The notes below the pieces were generated by a model. It worked only from the letters and a program-made list of their open reading frames with translations. It made no database searches and was not told the DNA's origin. The translations under genes and the position numbers were made by a program. This document shows, piece after piece, positions 39,232 through 47,648 of a stretch of DNA of 64,000 bases. Origin of the DNA: Paracidovorax oryzae ATCC 19882 (GTDB lineage Bacteria > Pseudomonadota > Gammaproteobacteria > Burkholderiales > Burkholderiaceae_C); assembly GCF_000687165.1 (NCBI RefSeq), contig NZ_JMKU01000007.1:186001-250000 (forward strand). The letters run 5' to 3'. Numbering within the stretch: the stretch's first letter is position 1; every line of letters begins with the position of its first letter.

Positions 39232-40623
39232 TCAGATCGGCCGGGCCACCAGATCGTGCCCCTGCACGCCCACGATCTGCGCACGCGTGAACTCGCCCAC
39301 CTTCAGCTGCTTGCTGATCTTCTCGGGCGGCAGCAGGTGCACCACGCCGTCGATCTCGGGCGCATCGGCATAGCTGCGGCCCCGGCCGCCCTTGCGGCCC
39401 AGCGCCGGGGCGTGGTCCACCAGCACCTGCATGGTCGCGCCCACGCGGCGGCGCAGGCGTTCGATGGAAACCTCTTCGGCCACGGCCATGAAGCGCGCGC
39501 GGCGCTCCTCGCGCACTTCCATCGGCAGCATGCCGGGCAGCTCGTTGGCGACGGCGCCGTCCACGTCGCTGTAGGCAAAGCACCCGGCCCGGTCGATCTG
39601 CGCCTCGCGCAGGAAATCCAGCAGGTGCTGGAATTCCTCTTCCGTCTCGCCGGGGAAGCCCGCGATGAAGGTGCTGCGGATCACCAGCTCCGGGCAGGCC
39701 TCGCGCCAGCGCTGGATGCGCTCCAGGTTGCGCTCGCCGCTGGCCGGCCGCTTCATGCGCTTGAGCACGTCGGGGTGGCTGTGCTGGAACGGCACGTCCA
39801 GGTAAGGCAGGATCCTGCCCGTGGCCATGAACGGGATCACCTCGTCCACGCTGGGGTACGGGTACACGTAGTGCAGGCGCACCCAGGCGCCGTAGGGCTC
39901 GGCGATCTCACCCAGCGCCTGCACCAGCTCCAGCATGCGCGTCTTGACCGGCTTGCCGTCCCAGAAGCCGGTGCGGTATTTCACGTCCACGCCGTAGGCG
40001 GAGGTGTCCTGGCTGATCACCAGCAGTTCCTTCACGCCGCCTTCGAAGAGCGCCTTCGCCTCGCTCAGCACGTCGCCCACGGGGCGCGAAACCAGGTCGC
40101 CGCGCATCGAGGGGATGATGCAGAAGGTGCAGCGGTGGTTGCATCCCTCGCTGATCTTCAGGTACGCATAGTGCCGGGGCGTGAGCTTCACGCCCGCCAC
40201 GCCGAAACCGCCGGGAACGAGGTCGATGAACGGGTCGTGCGGCTTGGGCAGGTTCAGGTGGACGGCGTCCATCACCTCCTGCGTGGCATGCGGGCCGGTG
40301 ACGGCCAGCACGCTCGGGTGCATCTCCCGCACCAGGTTGCCACCGCCCTCGCCCGCGCGCGCGCCCAGGCAACCGGTGACGATCACCTTGCCGTTCTCGG
40401 CCAGGGCCTCGCCGATGGTGTCGAGGCTTTCCTTCACCGCATCGTCGATGAAGCCGCAGGTGTTGACGATGACGAGGTCGGCGCCCTCGAAGGTCTTGGA
40501 AGTCTGGTAACCCTCGGCGCTCAACTGCGTGAGGATGAGTTCGGAATCCGTGAGGGCCTTCGGGCAGCCGAGGCTCACGAACCCGACCTTGGGGGTTTTC
40601 GTGGGGGAGAGAACGTCGCTCAT
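39232..40623 (-). CDS. rimO: ribosomal protein S12 methylthiotransferase RimO
   Basis: A 463-residue radical-SAM enzyme. The UPF0004 domain starts [18 protein letters not shown] with its three cluster cysteines (SLGC, VNTC, TGCLG), the radical-SAM motif is CNHRCTFC (CxxxCxxC), and a C-terminal TRAM domain follows. It adds a methylthio group to Asp89 of ribosomal protein S12. The start at 40623 gives the N-terminus expected for RimO; the upstream in-frame extension is not conserved. Confidence 0.95.
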   Translation of the reverse strand: MSDVLSPTKTPKVGFVSLGCPKALTDSELILTQLSAEGYQTSKTFEGADLVIVNTCGFIDDAVKESLDTIGEALAENGKVIVTGCLGARAGEGGGNLVREMHPSVLAVTGPHATQEVMDAVHLNLPKPHDPFIDLVPGGFGVAGVKLTPRHYAYLKISEGCNHRCTFCIIPSMRGDLVSRPVGDVLSEAKALFEGGVKELLVISQDTSAYGVDVKYRTGFWDGKPVKTRMLELVQALGEIAEPYGAWVRLHYVYPYPSVDEVIPFMATGRILPYLDVPFQHSHPDVLKRMKRPASGERNLERIQRWREACPELVIRSTFIAGFPGETEEEFQHLLDFLREAQIDRAGCFAYSDVDGAVANELPGMLPMEVREERRARFMAVAEEVSIERLRRRVGATMQVLVDHAPALGRKGGRGRSYADAPEIDGVVHLLPPEKISKQLKVGEFTRAQIVGVQGHDLVARPI

Positions 40624-40919
40624 CCCCGTATTGTCCCAGTTTCGGCCTGGGCAGGACTGGGAACGCATCGGGCCGCACGCCCCAGGCCATGAATGTCCAT
40701 CCGCAACCTCGCTGGGGGGCGGGTGGGAACGCATCCGGGCGAGTAGAGTTTCAGGGCGCCGTGAGTTGCTGAAACCGAGAACAGTCCGTGCGATGACTCA
40801 CGGGCGCAAACTTACCAGCGCAACAGCTTTCCGCGCTCGTACCGGGAGTGAGCACGCAGATCTTCGCGGAATGCTCGGTATCTGCCATGGCCCAAGCGAA
40901 ACGACATGCGAGCGAATGC
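40624..40919. other. intergenic region, rimO promoter side
   Basis: No gene is supported here. It holds the rimO promoter region and an imperfect direct repeat of GGGAACGCATC near 40661 and 40725. From about 40790 the base composition becomes less GC-rich, which marks the start of the accessory block. Confidence 0.5.
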
Positions 40920-41408
40920 TCAGAATTTCCTGAAAACAGGCTCGGAGCACTCGGAAACCTTCACCGCGCACTCCCCCTTCCCCAGTGCTGCACATTTGGC
41001 CTTCCCCAGGCGCACAGCCTCGTCGATCGTCGCGGCCGACGTGAACACGCCTCCATTGCCCTGCGGAGCAGACACAACTGAAACACACTGGTTCTGGTAG
41101 ACGAACTCCACGATGCACTCCCGGGTGCCCGTGCTTTTGCAGTTCTCCAACGCTTTCTTGCGTGCAGCGTCTTCGGACAACTGCCGAGAGCTCACCCCGC
41201 CGTTGCCACTGGGAGAGGTGGCGATTGCACCCCACGTCTTGATCCACTCGCCCGTCGGCCGAGGAGCCGGCTCTGCCCCACCATCCCCGCTGGGGCCGCA
41301 GCGCGCGCTGCCGGGGGCAACGCCTACCGGACAGGCCGTCTGGGCAGCGGCGCTGCAGCAGATCGTCATCGAAGCGGCTAAAGAGCCGAGCAGTTTCATG
41401 TAGGTCAT
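40920..41408 (-). CDS. DUF4189 secreted protein
   Basis: A 162-residue protein with signal peptide (MKLLGSLAASMTICCSAAAQ) and a DUF4189-type mature domain: ACPVGVAPGSARCGPSG, WIKTWGAIA, ARKKALENCKSTGTRECIVEFVYQNQCVSVV, AKCAALGKGECAVKVSECSEPVF. The eight or so cysteines suggest disulfides in the periplasm. DUF4189 has no established biochemical function. A paralogue with the same architecture lies at 45473-45964. It follows the unknown gene at 41495-42049 by 86 bp in the same direction and may form a pair with it. An alternative start is 41399. Confidence 0.85.
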   Translation of the reverse strand: MTYMKLLGSLAASMTICCSAAAQTACPVGVAPGSARCGPSGDGGAEPAPRPTGEWIKTWGAIATSPSGNGGVSSRQLSEDAARKKALENCKSTGTRECIVEFVYQNQCVSVVSAPQGNGGVFTSAATIDEAVRLGKAKCAALGKGECAVKVSECSEPVFRKF

Positions 41409-41494
41409 GGCAGGAAACGTTGAGGTGTGGAGATGCCGGCTCGTGCAGCAATCGGACGCGCCGCCTCGGCGCTGCATTGTCTCTCCAGAGGAAA

Positions 41495-42049
41495 TCAGGC
41501 CGCGATGTAGCTACCTGCGGTCTTGTGCCCAGGAAGCCAGGAGGCTCCCACCCAATCCCCGGTGCGCACCAGACTCATGGTCTTGAGCGTCTTGTCCGGG
41601 CCGCCGAACGTGCAGTTCACGGCCCAGGCCTGGCCGTCAAAACCTGGCACCACGAAGCAGGCCATCTCGGGCAGGGCCAGAACGGCCTCATCGTCCTTTT
41701 GCGCCAGCAGAGCAACGACGTCACTCGACGTGGCGGTAGCGACGTTCAATCCACGGGGCCACTCCCCACTCCAGGCCTTCGCTGGCCGGGACAAGGAAGT
41801 ATGGAAAGTCAGGGCGTGCAGGCCCCACAACTGCTCATGGTCGGGCAGGGTGGGGTCCATGCACTGCAGCATGAGATCCAACCCCAGGCACTCCACGCTG
41901 ACGTGATACGGATCGGTATCACGGCTACGGCGGAGGTCCCTGACCGGCGGCTTGAGCGACATCAACGCCTTCTGCAGCGGCTCCTGGCGGCTATAGCGGC
42001 CCAAGTTGCGCAGCAGCATGTCGGGCAGAGGATCGAATCGCGAAGGCAT
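41495..42049 (-). CDS. hypothetical protein, possible partner of DUF4189 gene
   Basis: A 184-residue soluble protein beginning MPSRFDPLPDMLLRNLGRYSRQEP. No signal peptide or membrane segment is present. Acidic and basic residues are mixed, and segments such as ECLGLDLMLQCMDPTLPDHEQLWGLH and WLPGHKTAGSYIAA are not recognised. The start at 42049 follows GGAAGAAAG. It lies directly upstream of a secreted DUF4189 gene in a less GC-rich region. Its size and context would fit an immunity or effector-associated protein, but no motif proves this. Function unknown. Confidence 0.65.
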   Translation of the reverse strand: MPSRFDPLPDMLLRNLGRYSRQEPLQKALMSLKPPVRDLRRSRDTDPYHVSVECLGLDLMLQCMDPTLPDHEQLWGLHALTFHTSLSRPAKAWSGEWPRGLNVATATSSDVVALLAQKDDEAVLALPEMACFVVPGFDGQAWAVNCTFGGPDKTLKTMSLVRTGDWVGASWLPGHKTAGSYIAA

Positions 42050-42351
42050 GGATTCACTTTCTTCCGTTTGACCTGCCCCCAGAACCCGTACCAATCGATT
42101 TGAGGAATCCGCTGGGTTGAAGGAGATTACTCCTGGGTTTGCTGCGGCGCCGGCACGGCGGCGCCGGCTGTTTTGCGATGCTGGGCCGCGAACTTCGCAG
42201 GCGGCATCCGCCTGCAACTGCTGTGCGGGCGCCGTACGGCCCCAGGGCCATTTCATCCTGCTTCCTCCAGATTCCCCTTCCGACCGAGACCAACTGGAGG
42301 GCGCCCTCGCTGCCGCCGCCACGACGCAGGCGTCATAGAGCGAGAACCGAT
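42050..42351. other. intergenic region with two inverted repeats
   Basis: No convincing gene. It contains a perfect small hairpin AGGAG-ATTA-CTCCT at 42121-42134 and a GC-rich repeat in which CGGCGCCG occurs twice (42145-42152 and 42159-42166). These could end the SDR transcript, though no clear T run follows on the minus strand. Confidence 0.45.
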
Positions 42352-43254
42352 TCACTGTTGCGGAGGCCTCGTCCCCGTCAGTGCCTCTGCCACCTGCCAC
42401 AGGCGAATTGAATCCGCGCTCTTTGCCGATGCTGGCTGCCGCGCAACATGCGGGTTCCCGATGAGCAGAAATCGCGGTCCATAAAAGGCGCCCTGGTGCA
42501 CCGTGGGGTCGACTGCCGCCTGCAGAAGCGAATCCGTGGCCCACTTCACATCCATGGAGGGAACAAGCCGGAACGACAGCCTCTTCCGGGTCGAGTCCGT
42601 GCCCATGTTGGGACCACTCGTCTGCAGATTGGTGGGTGTATGGCCCGGGTGGGCACTCGTGCTGAGCAGCGGCCAGCTGCGCTCGCGCGCAATTTCTGCC
42701 AATCGGTTTGCCAATAACAGGCATGCGAGCTTGGACTGGCCGTAAGCCGCCATGGGCTTGTACGACCTTTCACCCTGGAGGTCGTCGAAGTTGATCCTGG
42801 CACCAATGACAGCGCTGCTCGTCATCGTCGTGACGCGAGGAGATTTCGCTTCGAGCAGGAGGGGGAGCAGGAGATTGGTGAGTGCGAAATGACCAAGGAA
42901 ATTCGTCGCCAGCTGCAGTTCGAACCCATCGGCGCTCAGTACGCGCTCCGGCGGCATCATGACACCCGCGTTGTTCACGAGCACATCGAGAGGACGCCCT
43001 TCCTTGAGCAACCGGCCTGCAAAGGACCGCACGCTTGCGAGGCTGGAGAGATCCATCGCGCGGACCTCAATCGACGCCCCAGGGAACTCCTTGCGTATGT
43101 CCCGGCACGCGGCGTCGCCCTTCGACTCGCTGCGCACAGCCATGACAACGTCGGCACCGGCCGCCGCCAAACGCCTGGCGGCCTCCTTGCCAGTGCCGCT
43201 ATTGGCTCCGGTGATGACGATCCGCCGTCCCCGCTGGTCAAGGACCTTGTACAT
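42352..43254 (-). CDS. SDR oxidoreductase, retinol-dehydrogenase-like
   Basis: A 300-residue classical SDR: TGANSGTGKEAARRLA cofactor motif (residues 15-30), VNNAGVMM, and the catalytic YGQSK with Ser in TMTSSAVIG upstream. The pattern with DLSSLASVRSFA and LQLATNFLGHFALT is that of the retinol dehydrogenase/WW-oxidoreductase-like group that is frequent in bacteria. The substrate is unknown. It has a good ribosome site (AGGAG) and a promoter that overlaps a 21-bp palindrome at 43276-43296. It is 68 bp downstream of the NmrA gene in the same direction. Confidence 0.9.
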   Translation of the reverse strand: MYKVLDQRGRRIVITGANSGTGKEAARRLAAAGADVVMAVRSESKGDAACRDIRKEFPGASIEVRAMDLSSLASVRSFAGRLLKEGRPLDVLVNNAGVMMPPERVLSADGFELQLATNFLGHFALTNLLLPLLLEAKSPRVTTMTSSAVIGARINFDDLQGERSYKPMAAYGQSKLACLLLANRLAEIARERSWPLLSTSAHPGHTPTNLQTSGPNMGTDSTRKRLSFRLVPSMDVKWATDSLLQAAVDPTVHQGAFYGPRFLLIGNPHVARQPASAKSADSIRLWQVAEALTGTRPPQQ

Positions 43255-43275
43255 CTGAGTTTCTCCTGCAAAAAT

Positions 43276-43296
43276 TACACTACACCGTGCAGTGTA
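43276..43296. promoter_or_regulatory. 21-bp palindrome, operator or terminator
   Basis: A near-perfect palindrome with arms TACACT and AGTGTA and one mismatched pair inside. On the minus strand the first arm coincides with a -10-like TACACT that is 16 bp from a TTTACT -35-like element, so a repressor bound here would block the SDR promoter. The same sequence can fold as a hairpin followed by ATTTTTG and could instead end the NmrA transcript. Confidence 0.55.
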
Positions 43297-43322
43297 GATT
43301 TTTCATGCAAAAAGTAAACCCA

Positions 43323-44303
43323 TCAGTGCATTTTCAATGTATGTGCACGGCCGTCCTTGCCGTCCGGCGCCAGGTTGGCATGAATCCATGATGCGACATC
43401 GGTCACCGGAATGGCACGACGTTGATTGAACGTACTGCTCTTGTCCCAGGCGACGCCGCGCCCTTGGGCAAAAGCCGCACGATATTTCCGCATCATGTTG
43501 TGCGGGTCGCGCGCCAGCTCATCCAGCAGATACTGCTCGGTCCATTCCGAGCGGCTGAAGGGGCGACCAAGGGCCGCCTGCAGCTTGTCGGCAACCTCAC
43601 CGTATGTCACGGTGTCACCGGCCAGGTACACGATCTCGTTCCGGATGCGGGGAGTGGCGAACACGATCTCGGCCGTCAGCGCCCCGATGTCGCCGGGAGT
43701 CGTCACCGTCACGGCGGTTTGCAGGCTGCCCAGGGCATGGACCGCATCGTTGTGCAGGTCAACGACACCGAACTCCGGCTCGAACAGGTAGCTCATGAAC
43801 ATGCCTGTCGAGATGATGACCCATTCCGTCTGATGCTGGCTGCGCAGCAATTCGCGCACGTCCAGCTGCGCATCGAAGATATCCTGCGGACTGCCACGGC
43901 CGATCACGTCGAAATCGACCCCGAACTGCCATGGGAAATACCTCGGTATGCGGGCCAGCAGCGCGGCTTTCGCCAGCTTCATCGGCGTGTCGATGCCTGC
44001 CGCGTAGCCTGCGCAACCGATGACCGTGTCATACCGCGAGAACACCGCGGCGAGTTCATCGATGGAGCTCTTCACAAGATCGCCCACGACGATCTCGATC
44101 CCAAGGTTCCGGATCTCCGCGACGTCCCGTTGCTTGGCCGGCTCCGAGGATTCGACGGCACCGGCGCGCAGCAGCACGCTGATCCTGGCGCCATCCACGC
44201 TATGGGCCTGCCGTGCCAGATTGCGCAGCACCGGAAGGCCAAGTTCGCCGGCACCGAGGACGAGAATTTTTCGGGAGGTAGCGTTAGGATCTGACAGGTT
44301 CAT
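43323..44303 (-). CDS. NmrA-like NAD(P)-binding protein
   Basis: A 326-residue NmrA/isoflavone-reductase-like protein. The Rossmann motif is KILVLGAGELGLPVLRNLA (residues 12-30), followed by VVGDLVKSSIDELAAVFSRYDTVIGCAGY and PRYFPWQFGVDFD. The family binds NAD(P) and acts either as reductase or as redox sensor. The start at 44303 was chosen because the upstream extension overlaps the divergent hxlR promoter. It is divergent from the HxlR regulator (95 bp), the typical layout of a regulated oxidoreductase. Confidence 0.87.
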   Translation of the reverse strand: MNLSDPNATSRKILVLGAGELGLPVLRNLARQAHSVDGARISVLLRAGAVESSEPAKQRDVAEIRNLGIEIVVGDLVKSSIDELAAVFSRYDTVIGCAGYAAGIDTPMKLAKAALLARIPRYFPWQFGVDFDVIGRGSPQDIFDAQLDVRELLRSQHQTEWVIISTGMFMSYLFEPEFGVVDLHNDAVHALGSLQTAVTVTTPGDIGALTAEIVFATPRIRNEIVYLAGDTVTYGEVADKLQAALGRPFSRSEWTEQYLLDELARDPHNMMRKYRAAFAQGRGVAWDKSSTFNQRRAIPVTDVASWIHANLAPDGKDGRAHTLKMH

Positions 44304-44398
44304 CGTGTAGCCCACTGAAGAGAAAGCGGGGGCCAGTCTAGCCAGCCATCGCTCGCGCCGTAAGAAGGTACACACGTGATACCGGGAACAAAACCACA

Positions 44399-44824
44399 GT
44401 GAACAACGAAGAAATTCTCAAGTATGCACAGACCGTCTGCGACGGCTTGCGGGACGATGATGACGGAGTGCGACGCGAGGTGCTTGCCCATGCCGGAAGC
44501 CGTTGGTCGCTCGGTATCGTCCATACGCTCGGCGTGTATGGCAGGCTCCGCCACGCCGAGATCGGCAGGCGGATGCACGGCGTGACGCAACGCATGTTGA
44601 CGCTGACCTTGCGACAGCTGGAGCGGGATGGCCTGGTGCTGCGCCATGACTTCGAAGAGGTGCCGCCACGGGTCGAATACGAACTGTCGGACACGGGCAT
44701 GGAATTGCTCGTGCGCATGGTGCCGCTATGGACCTGGATTGTCGAGAATGCAGACATCTTCCGGGAAGCCCGGCAAAGTTTTGACAGCCAACACCGCAGT
44801 GCGAACCCAGGTTCACGCCCATGA
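44399..44824 (+). CDS. HxlR-family transcriptional regulator
   Basis: A 141-residue MarR-like winged-helix protein of the HxlR family: LAHAGSRWSLGIVHTLGVYGRLRHAEIGRRMHGVTQRMLTLTLRQLERDGLVLR, then EYELSDTGMELL. The start is a GTG at 44399. A single Cys near residue 14 is compatible with thiol sensing, as known for several HxlR proteins. It is divergent from the NmrA gene and its stop overlaps the next gene's ATG (ATGA). It probably controls the NmrA gene and perhaps the SDR. Confidence 0.9.
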   Translation: MNNEEILKYAQTVCDGLRDDDDGVRREVLAHAGSRWSLGIVHTLGVYGRLRHAEIGRRMHGVTQRMLTLTLRQLERDGLVLRHDFEEVPPRVEYELSDTGMELLVRMVPLWTWIVENADIFREARQSFDSQHRSANPGSRP

Positions 44825-45321
44825 CAACCACTCCACGCGCAGGGCAGCAATTCTCGTTCGACGCGGTCCTGGAGAACTGGGCCGAGGGGATGGACTACTG
44901 CGCCATTCCCGTGCCGGCCGAGATCACCGAGGAGCTCGGAACCAAGGGCCCCGTCCCTGTTCTGGCGCGAGTCAATGGTTCAGAACCGTTCCAGATCAGC
45001 CTGTTTCCCGTCGGCGGGGGTCGGCATTACATCCGGATCAAGGCCAAGGTGCGCAAGGAAGCGTCCATCCGGACTGGCGACCGCATCAAAGTGCAGGTCA
45101 CCGTCCTGGAACGCGGCAATGTGGAGGTTCCGGATGACCTGCTGGCTGCATTGCGGGCCGAAGGTGTGCTGCAGGCTTTCGAGGCCCTGCCCCCTGGCAA
45201 GCGAAGCTTTCTGGTCCGTCGCATCGACGAAGCCGCCAGGGCGGAGACGCGCTCCCGGAGGGTTCAGGAGGGCGTGGAGGCCGCGCACGAGCGGCAAGAA
45301 AAGCTGAAGACCATGCGGTAA
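44821..45321 (+). CDS. DUF1905/YdeI (OmdA)-type protein
   Basis: A 166-residue protein. The N-terminal half (FSFDAVLENWAEGMDYCAIPVPAEITEELG, GSEPFQISLFPVGGGRHYIRIKAKVRKEASIRTGDRIKVQVTVL) is a DUF1905 beta-barrel, and the C-terminal half (VPDDLLAALRAEGVLQAFEALPPGKRSFLVRRIDEAARAETRSRRVQEGV) is the OmdA/YdeI helical domain. The family is linked to bacteriocin or stress protection but has no defined reaction. It is translationally coupled to hxlR by a 4-bp overlap. Confidence 0.85.
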   Translation: MTTTPRAGQQFSFDAVLENWAEGMDYCAIPVPAEITEELGTKGPVPVLARVNGSEPFQISLFPVGGGRHYIRIKAKVRKEASIRTGDRIKVQVTVLERGNVEVPDDLLAALRAEGVLQAFEALPPGKRSFLVRRIDEAARAETRSRRVQEGVEAAHERQEKLKTMR

Positions 45322-45472
45322 AGACGCAGTTCAGCTTCTCCCGACTAACCAGTGCTACGTCCTGCACGCGACCGAACGCCAGAACCCATCGCGAGACATC
45401 AATAGCAACGTCGCGGTGCGCAGACCCGCCGGCCAGTTGCAGCATGACCTCGCACTGCAGAGAATCGGGCGC

Positions 45473-45964
45473 ATGAAATCCCAATTCACGTGCTCACTTC
45501 TTCTGGCCGCATCCCTGCTGACTCCCAGCCTTTTCGCCCAGACAGCATGCCCCTCCGGCGTGGCCGCGGGCAGCGCGCTCTGCGGGCCGAGCGGCGACAG
45601 CGGCGACAGCGCGCCGTCGCGGCCAACAGGCTACTGGGTAAAGACCTGGGGGGCGCTGGTGAGCTCGAACAAGGCCAAAGAAGCCTGGTCGTCCAAAGGA
45701 AAGGACTCCGAAGCGGACGCCCGGAAGGACGCATTGGGCAGGTGCCAAGCCAGGGGCTTCTCCGATTGCAGCCTGGACACCACGTACTTCAATCAATGCG
45801 TAGCGGTGGTCTCTTCGGATGAACAAAAGGGGATCACGATCGGCAAGAGCGGGAGCAAAGAAGCCGCTGAGTCGGTTGGACTCAAATCGTGCAAGGAGAG
45901 CGGCAACCAACATTGCACGATCGAGTTTTCCGACTGCACCGTCCCGTACTTCGTGAAGTATTAG
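45473..45964 (+). CDS. DUF4189 secreted protein, second copy
   Basis: A 163-residue protein with a signal peptide (KSQFTCSLLLAASLLTPSLFAQ) and the same mature architecture as the DUF4189 gene at 40920-41408: ACPSGVAAGSALCGPSG, WVKTWGALV, ARKDALGRCQARGFSDCSLDTTYFNQCVAVV, KSCKESGNQHCTIEFSDCTVPYF. The two are clearly paralogous but well diverged. No partner gene like that at 41495 lies beside it. Function unknown; periplasmic or secreted. Confidence 0.86.
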   Translation: MKSQFTCSLLLAASLLTPSLFAQTACPSGVAAGSALCGPSGDSGDSAPSRPTGYWVKTWGALVSSNKAKEAWSSKGKDSEADARKDALGRCQARGFSDCSLDTTYFNQCVAVVSSDEQKGITIGKSGSKEAAESVGLKSCKESGNQHCTIEFSDCTVPYFVKY

Positions 45965-46018
45965 CCCGATCATCATGGCTGCTTCGCCGGCACGCAGCTT
46001 TGGCGAACACCTTCAATT

Positions 46019-46742
46019 TCAGGCGCTCTGGTACCCCATCGACGTGGAGATGCGCGCAGCGATGTTGCTCACGATGCCCTTCACCTCGTCCAGCGTAGGG
46101 TTGGCCTGCGCGTCGATGCGCTCGATGTAGGGCACGTTGAGCGCGGCGATCACCTGCCCTCCCACGCCCAGGATGGGGAAGGCGGCATGGGTCACGCTGC
46201 GGATCTGGCGGCTGGGCATGACGGCGTGCCCGTGCTCGCGCACCTGGCGCAGGATCTCGAACAGCTCGCCCGGCTCCATCGTCAGTTCCCCATTCACCTT
46301 GATGTGCGCGGCCAGCATGCGCGCGCGCTCCACCTCGTCGCGGAAAGCCAGCAGCACGTGGCCGGACGATGTGTCCGTGAGCCCCGGCATCACGCCGATC
46401 TTGAGGCCGAACGACCAGCGCTCGGGGCTGTCCACCTGCGCGATGACCACCACGCGCCCGCCCTGGTACATGGCCAGGTGGCACGACTGCCGGGCGCGGT
46501 GCGCCAGTTCCTGCAGCAGGGGCTGCGCCACGGTGACCAGCGAGCGCAGCGCATGCTGGCGGAGCGACAGCTCGAACAGCTTGATCGAGAGCGTGTAGCG
46601 GTTGTTGTCGTCCACCATCACGTAGCCGCACCGCTGCAGGGTGAGCCAGCCCCTTCTCGAGCGCCGGAGCGGCGTAATGCGGACTGCTGCGCCGGGTGCC
46701 CGGGTCTTCGTCCGTGGAGCCGTTGGCGGGAGTAGTGGTCAT
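46019..46742 (-). pseudogene. IclR-family regulator with HTH deleted and frame broken
   Basis: The minus strand starts at ATG 46742 (overlapping the FAH stop as ATGA) and encodes a typical IclR N-terminal lead-in ending APALEKGL. Homology then jumps, in another frame, to GWLTLQRCGYVMVDDNNRY and the complete effector domain (residues homologous to IclR 70-250, ending STSMGYQSA). About 45 residues covering the winged helix-turn-helix are missing and the join at about 46655 shifts the frame. A 200-residue effector domain could still be made from an internal ATG at 46621 but could not bind DNA. Confidence 0.85.
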
Positions 46743-47602
46743 TCCAGTTCGCGTGACCAGGCGCGCGTGGCCTGCTGCTGCTCGCCCAGGCCCTGGATGC
46801 CCACGCGCATGGTGTCGCCGGCCTTCAGGTACACGGGCGGCTTCTGGCCCAGTCCCACGCCCGGCGGGGTGCCGGTGCTGATGATGTCGCCCGGCAGGAG
46901 CGACATGAACTCGCTGATGTAGCTCACCAGCTTCGCCACGCCGAAGATCATGGTGCGGGTGCTGCCGTCCTGGAAGCGCCTGCCGTTGACTTCGAGCCAC
47001 AGGGCCAGCACCTGCGGGTCGGCCACCTCGTCCCGCGTCACCATCCACGGCCCGATGGGCGAGAAGGTGTCGCAGCCCTTGCCCTTGTCCCACTGGCCGC
47101 CGCGTTCGAGCTGGTACTCACGCTCCGACACGTCGTTGACGATGGTGTAGCCGGCCACGTAATCCAGCGCCTCCGCTTCGGTGACGTACGAAGCCTTCCG
47201 GCCGATCACCACGCCCAGTTCCACCTCCCAGTCGGTCTTGACCGAGCCGCGCGGGATCACCACCGTGTCGTCGGGCCCGATGATGGACGAGCTGGGCTTG
47301 AGGAAAAGGATGGGCTCGGCCGGGATCGGCGCGCCGGTCTCGGCCGCATGGTCGGCGTAGTTCAGGCCCACGCAGATGATCTTGCCCACGCGGGCGACCG
47401 GCGGGCCGTAGCGCACCTGGCCGCCGACCGCGGGCAGGCTCGCCGCATCGATGGCGGCGAGCTTTTGCAGCGACGCGGGCGACAGCGCGGCGCCGTCGAT
47501 GTCTGCCACCTGGGCCGACAGGTCGCGCAACTGGCCCCGGGCGTCGATCAGGCCCGGCTTTTCCTGGCCGGGCTGGCCGTAGCGTACCAATTTCATGTTC
47601 AA
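46739..47602 (-). CDS. fumarylacetoacetate hydrolase family protein, likely diketo-deoxy-sugar-acid hydrolase
   Basis: A 287-residue FAH-family protein: KIICVGLNYADHAAETG, FLKPSSSIIGPDDTVVIPRGS, DWEVELGVVIGRKA with the metal ligands Glu and Asp, GYTIVNDVSEREYQ and the C-terminal STGTPPGVGLGQKP. The size and context fit 2,4-diketo-3-deoxy-L-fuconate hydrolase, which splits the diketo acid to pyruvate and a hydroxyacid in non-phosphorylative sugar-acid pathways. It is intact, but its SDR partner upstream is frameshifted and the regulator downstream has no HTH. Confidence 0.87.
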   Translation of the reverse strand: MNMKLVRYGQPGQEKPGLIDARGQLRDLSAQVADIDGAALSPASLQKLAAIDAASLPAVGGQVRYGPPVARVGKIICVGLNYADHAAETGAPIPAEPILFLKPSSSIIGPDDTVVIPRGSVKTDWEVELGVVIGRKASYVTEAEALDYVAGYTIVNDVSEREYQLERGGQWDKGKGCDTFSPIGPWMVTRDEVADPQVLALWLEVNGRRFQDGSTRTMIFGVAKLVSYISEFMSLLPGDIISTGTPPGVGLGQKPPVYLKAGDTMRVGIQGLGEQQQATRAWSRELE

Positions 47603-47648
47603 TCTCCTGGGATGAAGGGTGGGTGGGTCGTGGGCGGGGCGAAGGGCG

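Noticed and set aside
40841-40940. Possible decayed duplicate of the DUF4189 C-terminus in the flank
   Set aside because: Only short words such as GAATGCTC are shared; translation shows no family motif.
44368-44384. GTA-N9-TAC sequence between NmrA and hxlR as HxlR operator
   Set aside because: The inner part is not symmetric and the match is too short to call.
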